Shown here: positions 1 through 5,056 of the stretch, piece by piece | How the letters are laid out: the number at the start of each line of letters is the position of its first letter | How positions within the stretch are numbered: the stretch's first letter is position 1 | Source of the DNA: Oscillospiraceae bacterium | GTDB lineage: Bacteria; Bacillota; Clostridia; Oscillospirales; Oscillospiraceae | NCBI GenBank assembly: GCA_009776905.1 | Contig: WRMX01000079.1 | Span: 5,194 to 13,839, forward strand | Direction of reading: 5' to 3' | DNA: 8,646 bases | Notes under the pieces: model-generated | Databases searched by the model: none | Told to the model about the DNA's origin: nothing | Seen by the model: only the letters and a program-made list of their open reading frames with translations | Made by a program: the position numbers and the translations under genes

Positions 1-92
1 CGTGCGCTCCGGCTCAATTCGCTCACGGCCTGAATGAATCAGGCCTGCGAATTTGCGCCTCCGCACCGGCGCACCGCGCTTCGCGCGGCGAT
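1..92 (-). repeat. Structured intergenic repeat, partial, related to the 3771-3925 element
   Basis: This GC-rich non-coding stretch runs off the left edge. Positions 69-92 are the reverse complement of 3771-3794 at 23 of 24 positions, so one end of the element family is present here. Positions 20-28 (CGCTCACGG) also match the inner part of the family. The middle differs: a perfect 7-bp hairpin (27-33 with 39-45, loop ATGAA) stands where the 3771 copy has a much longer hairpin. The shared end folds as a 6-bp GC hairpin (74-79 with 83-88). The element abuts the inverted repeat at 92-153. Calling it the same family is inference from the shared end and the common layout. Confidence 0.55.
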
Positions 93-153
93 AGTAACTG
101 ACGGACCATAAATAACATATTTTTTGTTGACATTGTGAATCCGTCAGTTACTA
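92..153. repeat. 14-bp perfect inverted repeat with 34-nt AT-rich loop
   Basis: Positions 92-105 (TAGTAACTGACGGA) are the exact reverse complement of 140-153. The 34-nt spacer is AT-rich. The pair lies 49 bp past the stop codon of the isomerase gene and directly abuts the structured repeat at 1-92. No T-run follows either arm, so it is not a textbook intrinsic terminator. It could be a transcript-stabilising hairpin, a protein-binding palindrome, or the ends of a tiny mobile or decayed element. Confidence 0.6.
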
Positions 154-201
154 ATAGTTCATCCCTGAAAATATTGTCGAACGAAACACGTTAGGTGTCA
201 A

Positions 202-1107
202 TCATCTCCATCTGTTTACAAGATCGGCAGTCGTCCTATATGCCTCCTTGATGACCTTTTCGATAGGCCAGGAATAGTACTCCGGACGCAGCGTTTCGAC
301 AGATATCGGACCCGCGTAGCCGATAGCTTTCAAGTTTTGCAAACAGTTGTCCAAATCTATAGCTCCGGAATCCGCAAAACGGCGATGCTGCGGCGACAGA
401 ACACCCAAAGGCTCATCGTCGCAATTGTTTATATGGACGGTGATGATCTTGTCGACAGGAATATCCTTGTAAATCGAAAAATCGTTATTCTTGCCATTGA
501 TATATTGGTTGAAACTATCAAGGCAAAGCCCGATGTTGTCGCAACCCGTCGCATTTATGATCTCCATCGCATGATCCATCGTTTTGACAGAGCTTCCTCT
601 TCCGCAAACCGGCTCCCAAGCGATAGAGACTCCATAATCCGCCGCAACAGCGCACAAGCGCTTCAGGATTCTTGAAGAAAACTCCGTCACCTGCTCCCTC
701 GGGTATGGATAGTCTTTGTCGAGGACATCAAGCATGAATCCCTCAGGCGACCTCTCTTGCAGAATGTGGTTGACCACCAGGAAATATTTATCGCCGATTT
801 GCTCCGCAATGTGGCATGCGGCGATAAACCTTGTCATGAGCCCGGAATCGCGTTCAAGACCTGCAGGATCTTTGCCGGCAAGGTCGTCCGGAAGGATGAA
901 ATGTCCTCCCATGCATCGGGGCTTTATTCTGCTGCTCGCGAAAAAGTCCCTTACTGCCTTGATCGAATGCGATACCAGATGACGCGCGAGCGCGTCGTAG
1001 CGTATTTCGATGACATCAAAGCCTGCTTCCTCGCATAAGATCAGGTCTTTTTCAAACGTGGAATCTGCGCAGCCGATGCCTGTGCCTTCTTGATAACCCA
1101 CTAACAT
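202..1107 (-). CDS. IolI-like sugar phosphate isomerase/epimerase (xylose isomerase-type TIM barrel)
   Basis: The 301-residue product is a single (beta/alpha)8 barrel of the AP endonuclease 2 / xylose isomerase-like superfamily, presumably cytoplasmic. It most resembles 2-keto-myo-inositol isomerase (IolI): E165 in 'AWEP', D197 in 'LCLDSF', H225 in 'VHINN' and E271 in 'SVETLRPEYY' fall in the order and near-exact spacing (32, 28, 46) of the IolI metal ligands. The segments 'CEEAGFDVIEIR' and 'GAIDLDNCLQNLKAIGY' are also typical. The start at 1107 is backed by an AAAGGAAG site (1122-1115) seven bases upstream. It lies 84 bp downstream of trmB on the same strand. No other inositol or sugar gene is in the window, so the real substrate is unknown and the IolI reaction is only the closest guess. 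The family is firm; the specificity is not. Confidence 0.85.
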   Translation of the reverse strand: MLVGYQEGTGIGCADSTFEKDLILCEEAGFDVIEIRYDALARHLVSHSIKAVRDFFASSRIKPRCMGGHFILPDDLAGKDPAGLERDSGLMTRFIAACHIAEQIGDKYFLVVNHILQERSPEGFMLDVLDKDYPYPREQVTEFSSRILKRLCAVAADYGVSIAWEPVCGRGSSVKTMDHAMEIINATGCDNIGLCLDSFNQYINGKNNDFSIYKDIPVDKIITVHINNCDDEPLGVLSPQHRRFADSGAIDLDNCLQNLKAIGYAGPISVETLRPEYYSWPIEKVIKEAYRTTADLVNRWR

Positions 1108-1191
1108 TTTGTATCTTCCTTTCTATTATCTGTTTTTGATTGCTGCTGTTCACGCTCTTATAGTGTAGTATCTTTTAATGAGTGTCCTTGG

Positions 1192-1824
1192 CTAAATTAA
1201 TACAGCTTCAGCAAAATATATCGGCAGACCTAAATCGTGGAATTTCCGTTCGTAATCGGTCATAATGCCTATGGGGCCCTCTTTGTGCAAGTCGTATATG
1301 AGCTCGGGCAGCGTATAGCCGGAATATTCAAATTCGCGAATCGAGTATTCAAACAGCGGAAGATTGTCCGTCTTAAAGAAGATCCCGCCACCTTTACGCA
1401 GAAATTGTTTATATAGTTCGAGATAGTTCCTGTGCGTGAGGCGGCGCTTGATGTGGCGGTTCGCAGGCCATGGGTCGCAAAAGTTGATGTAGATGCGCGA
1501 GACTTCGTCCTTGGCAAACATGCTCTGCATAAATTCGGCCAATGAGTTGATGAATCGAAGGTTTTGCAACATCTCGGCCTCGGCATGTTCCATGGCGATA
1601 ATCATTGCGTTGGCTGATTTTTCGAGAGCAACATGAAGAATGTCGGGGTTCGTTTTTGCCGATTCCACGGTGAATGAGCCTTTCCCGCATCCGATTTCGA
1701 CATATAGATCGTTGCCGCCGTACGTTTCGAGCCATTTTCCGCGCATTTGCGTGGGTTCTGTTATCAATAGGTGCGCGCATTTGTCCATACGCGCGGATAA
1801 ATTCGGCTTGTTTCGCATCCTCAT
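1192..1824 (-). CDS. trmB: tRNA (guanine-N7-)-methyltransferase TrmB
   Basis: TrmB transfers a methyl group from S-adenosylmethionine to N7 of G46 in the tRNA variable loop. The 210-residue length is normal. The start 'MRMRNKP' is typical of the family. The SAM-binding motif 'VEIGCGKG' is at residues 42-49. The family signature reads 'INFCDPWPANRHIKRRLTH' at 113-131, with C and AN where S and KK are usual. 'FKTDN' is at 150-154 and 'TDYERKF' at 189-195. The start is ATG 1824 or ATG 1818: neither has a properly spaced Shine-Dalgarno, since the nearby GAGGAG is about 23 nt upstream, and no in-frame ATG, GTG or TTG lies between the upstream in-frame stop and 1824. Transcription probably begins near 1866 from a strong promoter facing away from tadA. 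The isomerase gene downstream may be cotranscribed. Confidence 0.95.
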   Translation of the reverse strand: MRMRNKPNLSARMDKCAHLLITEPTQMRGKWLETYGGNDLYVEIGCGKGSFTVESAKTNPDILHVALEKSANAMIIAMEHAEAEMLQNLRFINSLAEFMQSMFAKDEVSRIYINFCDPWPANRHIKRRLTHRNYLELYKQFLRKGGGIFFKTDNLPLFEYSIREFEYSGYTLPELIYDLHKEGPIGIMTDYERKFHDLGLPIYFAEAVLI

Positions 1825-1872
1825 GGCATAGTCGCGGGGCCGCTGCTCCGTCTCCTCTTTTTTGTAATGTCT

Positions 1873-1901
1873 ACTCTAGCATAAACAAGGAATTTTGTCA
1901 A
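1873..1901 (-). promoter_or_regulatory. Sigma-A-type promoter of trmB
   Basis: On the minus strand a perfect -35 TTGACA (1901-1896) is followed by a 17-nt spacer and TAGAGT (1878-1873) as -10. TGC directly before it gives an extended -10. The predicted start lies near 1866, about 42 nt upstream of the trmB ATG. This is the best promoter match in the window. Confidence 0.7.
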
Positions 1902-1906
1902 AAAAG

Positions 1907-1962
1907 AGCGCCGTTCACGCCCTTGCGCCTTTTTAGCGCCGTTCACGCCCTTGCGTCTTTTT
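1907..1962. repeat. Tandem 28-bp direct repeat between divergent promoters
   Basis: Two adjacent copies, 1907-1934 and 1935-1962, differ at one base and each ends in CTTTTT. They contain the core GTTCACGCCCTTGCG. They fill the gap between the -35 box of the trmB promoter (ends 1901) and that of the likely tadA promoter (starts 1964). A related GTTCACGCTCTT is at 1148-1159, between trmB and the isomerase gene. The copies could be binding sites for a regulator of both promoters or merely a slippage duplication. Confidence 0.7.
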
Positions 1963-1963
1963 G

Positions 1964-1992
1964 TTGATTATTGGCACGTCCTGTGGTATCGT
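1964..1992 (+). promoter_or_regulatory. Possible promoter of tadA-MFS operon
   Basis: TTGATT (1964-1969), a 17-nt spacer and TATCGT (1987-1992), with TGG just before the -10, form a moderate extended -10 promoter. The predicted start is near 1999, leaving a leader of about 70 nt before the tadA ATG. The leader has a short possible stem (2010-2014 with 2036-2040), but no known riboswitch or SRP RNA pattern is visible. Confidence 0.4.
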
Positions 1993-2069
1993 ATGCGGTA
2001 GTTGCCTAACGTGGAGCTTGCGACACACCCGGATGCCACGCGCTACGGCCAAACAGGAGCGGACAATGC

Positions 2070-2537
2070 ATGGACCATGAAGATTATATGCGCATAGCCA
2101 TCGAAGCGGCGAGTGAAGCCGCGGAAGACGCTGAAACGCCCGTCGGGTGCATTGTCGTTGATGCGGCGGGCGCTATTATCGGCCGCGGCCGCAACCGCCG
2201 CGAAAAAAGCAATTGCGCGACGGCGCACGCGGAGATCGAGGCCATCGGCGAGGCATGCGAAAAGCTCGGAGACTGGCGGCTCCATGGGTGCTCGCTCTAT
2301 GTCACATTGGAGCCTTGCCCCATGTGCGCCGGCGCGATAATCATGTCACGCATATCAAGGGTCTATTATGGCGCCCGCGACGAGCTGACAGGCTCCTGCG
2401 GCAGCATCATCAACTTGTTTATGGAACCATATGGCCACAGTGTCCAAATCATAGGGAATATTCTGGCGGACGAATGCTCCGCGCTGCTCACGGATTTTTT
2501 CAGCGTAGTCAGAGACAAAAACTGTGAATCTACATAA
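2070..2537 (+). CDS. tadA: tRNA-specific adenosine deaminase TadA
   Basis: TadA deaminates adenosine 34 to inosine in the tRNA anticodon wobble position (tRNA-Arg ACG), working as a zinc-dependent homodimer. The 155-residue protein has the cytidine deaminase-fold signatures: 'TAHAEIEAI' at residues 51-59, giving zinc ligand H53 and proton-shuttle E55, and 'EPCPMCAGAI' at 81-90, giving zinc ligands C83 and C86. The end 'DECSALLTDFF' is also typical. The ATG at 2070 is preceded by AGGAG (2055-2059) with 10-nt spacing. In many Bacillota tadA precedes the SRP RNA gene and dnaX. Here it is instead followed 15 bp later by a transporter, and its stop codon overlaps that gene's ribosome binding site. 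Confidence 0.97.
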   Translation: MDHEDYMRIAIEAASEAAEDAETPVGCIVVDAAGAIIGRGRNRREKSNCATAHAEIEAIGEACEKLGDWRLHGCSLYVTLEPCPMCAGAIIMSRISRVYYGARDELTGSCGSIINLFMEPYGHSVQIIGNILADECSALLTDFFSVVRDKNCEST

Positions 2538-2552
2538 GGAGTAGACAATATA

Positions 2553-3764
2553 ATGACAAAAGAAAGAAGCAAGCGGGCGCTAATGCTGACGATCTTGCTG
2601 ATCGCCGTGTTCCAGATGCCGCAATTCGCAATTCTGCCCGGCACGAACCTCATCGCGACCGAGATATTCCCCGAACGGACGCTCCAAACGATCCAAGCCA
2701 TCATGACGATGCCCGGCATAATCGCCGTTTTCGCGGGAGTCACCGCAGCGATGATGGTCAGATATGGCCTGGCGTCAAAAAAATTCATGACGTTGTTCGG
2801 CTTTTCATTAATCGCGCTCACAGGCGTCGTAGCGCTCCTGCTCAATACGCAATTCTGGCAGTTTTGCTTGATGAATATATTGATTGGCGCCGGCATGGGC
2901 ATTTTCGTGCCAAGCGCGCAAAGCATAATGTTTGACAATTTCGACGAAAAAACCCGGCAGTTCATAATGGGGGTGCAGTTTTCGTGCATCAACGGCGGCG
3001 GTTTGATTATGAGCTTGTTGTGCGGCTGGCTCACGACGATAGTGTGGTATGGCGGACACTTGCAGATGCTTATCGCAATACCGGTCATTATAATCTCGTT
3101 TCTCATCTTACCAAAAGACATCAAGATGAGATCGACGGCGGAGCGCAGCGTCACGAGGACAAAGCTGCCGGCAAGCGCATATTATTTCACAAGCCTGATT
3201 GCTATTTTTATGGTATTATATAACGTCGCGACGGTGAATATATCGACGCATCTCGCGCAAAGCAATATCGGCGATTCGTCGACAGCAGGGATTGCAACTG
3301 CTCTGCTCATGGGCGGGGGCGTCGTATGCGGGCTTATATTTCCAAAAATGTCGGAAATTATACGCGACCAGGTGTTCACGGTCACATTCATCGTCATGGC
3401 CATAGGGTTCACGTTGATGAACCTTTTCCCTTCGTCGCTCCCCGTAACTTACATTGCAATGTTCCTGTGCGGCTCAACCATGAGCATGTTGGTGCCGCGA
3501 TGCATATTCAATGTGTCTAACCTGTCCGACCCATCAAACTCGGCGACAGCGACGATGCTTGTCTGCTGCGTCGCTCCGGGCATCGGGCACTTTTTGTCGC
3601 CGATAATTATGACAAATTTAACGATGGCGCTGGGCGGCGAATCCACCCGCTTCCGTTTTCAGTTTACTGCGTTCGTATGCCTTGCCTTCGCGGTGATAAT
3701 GTTCATTTATAATGCCTTAGCGACTCGCAACACTAAGAAACAAGAAGATAATTTCAATCGCTAA
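2553..3764 (+). CDS. Major facilitator superfamily transporter, substrate unknown
   Basis: The 403-residue protein has the length and hydrophobic pattern of a 12-helix MFS secondary transporter in the cytoplasmic membrane. The first six-helix half spans about residues 9-187, a short basic loop (190-205) divides the halves, and the second half spans about 208-390 before a polar tail. The segment 'GAGMGIFVPSAQSIMFDNF' (112-130) sits where MFS members carry the helix 4-5 region, and there are small-residue runs such as 'GGGLIMSL' (148-155). No motif identifies the cargo; export of a drug or small metabolite is only the default possibility. AAGGAG (2536-2541) lies 11 nt before the ATG and overlaps the TAA stop of tadA, which suggests translational coupling within an operon. 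No terminator other than the structured repeat at 3771 follows it. Confidence 0.88.
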   Translation: MTKERSKRALMLTILLIAVFQMPQFAILPGTNLIATEIFPERTLQTIQAIMTMPGIIAVFAGVTAAMMVRYGLASKKFMTLFGFSLIALTGVVALLLNTQFWQFCLMNILIGAGMGIFVPSAQSIMFDNFDEKTRQFIMGVQFSCINGGGLIMSLLCGWLTTIVWYGGHLQMLIAIPVIIISFLILPKDIKMRSTAERSVTRTKLPASAYYFTSLIAIFMVLYNVATVNISTHLAQSNIGDSSTAGIATALLMGGGVVCGLIFPKMSEIIRDQVFTVTFIVMAIGFTLMNLFPSSLPVTYIAMFLCGSTMSMLVPRCIFNVSNLSDPSNSATATMLVCCVAPGIGHFLSPIIMTNLTMALGGESTRFRFQFTAFVCLAFAVIMFIYNALATRNTKKQEDNFNR

Positions 3765-3770
3765 GGTATT

Positions 3771-3925
3771 ATCGCCGCGTGAAGCGCGGTGCGCAGCGTA
3801 GCTGCTTGAGGGACAAGCGAGTAGGGCGAACTTCCACCCCACGAAACTCTGTTTTGCGGGGACCCCGGAAGATTTCGCCCGTGAGCGAGCTGTCCCGATG
3901 GGCTGTGGGGCGGAGCCTCACGTTA
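3771..3925 (+). repeat. 155-bp structured intergenic repeat element, copy A
   Basis: This non-coding element starts 6 bp after the MFS stop codon. It has three hairpins. The left end pairs 3775-3779 with 3785-3789. A long imperfect central cruciform pairs GGGACA 3810-3815 with 3891-3896, GGGCGAA 3824-3830 with 3874-3880, CTTCC 3831-3835 with 3867-3871, and 3837-3847 with 3851-3861 around a TCT loop. The right end pairs 3905-3911 with 3915-3921. Positions 3862-3925 match 8583-8646 in inverted orientation at 61 of 64 bases, and 3771-3794 match 69-92 inverted at 23 of 24. Such repetition with conserved folding marks a dispersed element, probably non-autonomous. It may also act as a transcript end for tadA-MFS. 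Confidence 0.8.
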
Positions 3926-3930
3926 GCTTG

Positions 3931-3973
3931 TATAGAGAGAAAAAGATAAGTTATACAGGGAGAAAAAGATAAG
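3931..3973. repeat. Tandem 23-bp period repeat upstream of ogg
   Basis: A 14-nt run, GAGAAAAAGATAAG, occurs at 3937-3950 and again at 3960-3973, each preceded by a TATA-like start (3931 and 3952). The duplication lies between the 155-bp element and the ogg start codon, inside what would be the ogg leader. No good promoter or Shine-Dalgarno for ogg was found in it. It may be a duplication linked to insertion of the neighbouring element. Confidence 0.6.
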
Positions 3974-3987
3974 CAGGCGCAATCACG

Positions 3988-4896
3988 ATGAGATATATTG
4001 AACATGACTTTGGCGTTGAAGTCATCGAGGTCGATGAATTTAATTTGGCAAAGACTTTTGAGTGTGGCCAGTGCTTCCGTTGGAACAAGGACAAAAACGG
4101 AGATTATGTCGGTGTCGCTTTTGGACACGCGGCGCGGCTGCGTTATGGCGGCCTGGGCGGAGGCGGCGGTGGTGACGGCAGTAAGGGCGTCGGTAGCGGA
4201 GGCGGCGGCAGCGGCGTCGGTAGCGGAGGCAGCAGCGTGTTCATTACCTGCTCGGTTGAAGACTTTGAAAGCATATGGCGCGCCTATTTCGACCTCGACC
4301 GTGATTATGCGAAAATCCGCAGCGCTCTGAGCATCGACGAATATATGCAAAATGCCGCAGAATACGGCGCAGGCATCCGCATCTTGCGGCAAGAACGTTG
4401 GGAAGCTCTGTGTTCATTCATTGTTTCGCAAAACAATAACATCCCGAGGATAAAAAAAGTCATAGACTCGCTATGCCGTCTTTATGGGGAAAAAGTAAGC
4501 TTTCTAGGCGAGGAACTATATACGTTTCCATCCGCAGAGAGGTTGGCGAAACTCGATGAAAACGACCTCGCGCCTTTGCGCTGCGGGTATCGCGCATCAT
4601 ATATCATCGGTGCGGCGAGAGCTGTCGCGGCCGGCAAACCGGATCTCGACGAGCTTGCGCTTTGTTCCCCTGAGCAGGCCGCAAAAGAGCTTATGAAGCT
4701 CCGGGGCGTCGGGGTGAAGGTTGCGAGTTGCGCTATCCTCTATGGGCTGCATAAGCTCGATGCCTTTCCTGTTGACACTTGGATGAGGCGCGCGGTCAAT
4801 GAGCAATATGGGGCCGGTTTCGACCCTTCGGTTTTCAGCCCATACGCGGGCATTGCCCAGCAATACATATACCATTACTCACGAAATCGACAATGA
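3988..4896 (+). CDS. ogg: 8-oxoguanine DNA glycosylase/AP lyase (OGG1-type, HhH-GPD) with Gly/Ser insertion
   Basis: This 302-residue enzyme should remove 8-oxoguanine from DNA and nick the abasic site, starting base excision repair. An OGG N-terminal domain opens with 'FECGQCFRW' (residues 24-32). The HhH-GPD domain follows: 'FIVSQNNNIPRI' (144-155) is the OGG1 helix with the asparagine run, and the hairpin 'LRGVGVKVASC' (238-248) carries the Schiff-base lysine K244. 'PVDTW' (261-265) carries the catalytic D263. Residues 54-83 form an inserted run of almost only Gly and Ser between two strands of the N-terminal domain, which is not usual. The start ATG has only a weak AGG (3974-3976) upstream. 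The catalytic residues are intact, so the enzyme is probably active. No other repair gene is nearby. Confidence 0.92.
   Translation: MRYIEHDFGVEVIEVDEFNLAKTFECGQCFRWNKDKNGDYVGVAFGHAARLRYGGLGGGGGGDGSKGVGSGGGGSGVGSGGSSVFITCSVEDFESIWRAYFDLDRDYAKIRSALSIDEYMQNAAEYGAGIRILRQERWEALCSFIVSQNNNIPRIKKVIDSLCRLYGEKVSFLGEELYTFPSAERLAKLDENDLAPLRCGYRASYIIGAARAVAAGKPDLDELALCSPEQAAKELMKLRGVGVKVASCAILYGLHKLDAFPVDTWMRRAVNEQYGAGFDPSVFSPYAGIAQQYIYHYSRNRQ
4186..4230 (+). repeat. In-frame direct repeat coding the Gly/Ser insertion of ogg
   Basis: An 18-nt unit, GGCGTCGGTAGCGGAGGC, occurs at 4186-4203 and 4213-4230, a 27-nt (nine-codon) period that keeps the reading frame. The flanking 4150-4185 is a run of GGC/GGT/GGA codons. 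The pattern suggests growth by replication slippage rather than acquisition of a folded domain. Confidence 0.8.
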
Positions 4897-4913
4897 TTAG
4901 AAGCTAATCATTG
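4891..4913. other. 9-bp perfect hairpin overlapping the ogg stop codon
   Basis: CAATGATTA (4891-4899) pairs perfectly with TAATCATTG (4905-4913) across a GAAGC loop. The ogg stop TGA (4894-4896) is inside the left arm. A further ACAATGATTAC lies at 4939-4949. The stem is AT-rich and no T-run follows, so a terminator role is doubtful; 3' end protection is possible. Confidence 0.5.
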
Positions 4914-4973
4914 CCGAGCGCAAGGCACTGAACAGATACAATGATTACATTAAATCGGCGAAAAATTACAAGA

Positions 4974-5004
4974 TTAACCATTGCAATAGCCAATATGCTA
5001 TGAT
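4974..5004 (+). promoter_or_regulatory. Extended -10 promoter of the pseudokinase gene
   Basis: TGC-TATGAT (4996-5004) matches the extended -10 pattern, with 5 of 6 bases in the hexamer. A weak -35, TTAACC (4974-4979), stands 19 nt upstream, which the extended -10 could tolerate. The predicted transcript start near 5011 lies downstream of an in-frame ATG at 5000, so that ATG cannot be the start from this promoter. Confidence 0.5.
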
Positions 5005-5042
5005 AAAAGAGCGAACAAGCAAATATCAAACAAGCAAACGAA

Positions 5043-5047
5043 AGGGG
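5043..5047 (+). promoter_or_regulatory. Ribosome binding site that selects the pseudokinase start
   Basis: AGGGG lies 9 nt before ATG 5057 but only 3 nt before ATG 5051. The spacing favours 5057, which also gives an N-terminus (MRRCLGC) in which the zinc-ribbon begins almost at once, as is usual in this family. Confidence 0.6.
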
Positions 5048-5056
5048 ACCATGCCA

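Noticed and set aside
127..154. Plus-strand promoter TTGACA...TACTAA
   Set aside because: The -35 is perfect but the -10 is poor (3 of 6), and nothing on the plus strand follows to be transcribed.
1907..1962. CRISPR array
   Set aside because: There are only two copies, directly abutting without spacers, and no cas genes.
1994..2069. Possible SRP RNA or tRNA upstream of tadA
   Set aside because: The conserved SRP loop (GGTCAGGTCCGGAAGGAAGC-like) and any tRNA cloverleaf with a TTCGA-type arm are absent. TAACGTGG at 2007-2014 resembles the end of the 155-bp element, but too little matches to call a copy.
2366..3154. Minus-strand open frame of 262 codons
   Set aside because: It is antisense to tadA and the MFS gene. 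The Ser/Ile-rich product has no recognisable domain, and the sense frames carry clear family motifs.
3769..4392. Minus-strand open frame of 207 codons
   Set aside because: It is antisense to ogg and reads through the structured repeat; its Ala/Ser run is the reverse of the ogg Gly/Ser insertion.
5000..5056. Longer N-terminus for the pseudokinase (ATG 5000)
   Set aside because: That ATG overlaps the likely -10 box and lacks a ribosome binding site, whereas AGGGG sits 9 nt before ATG 5057.
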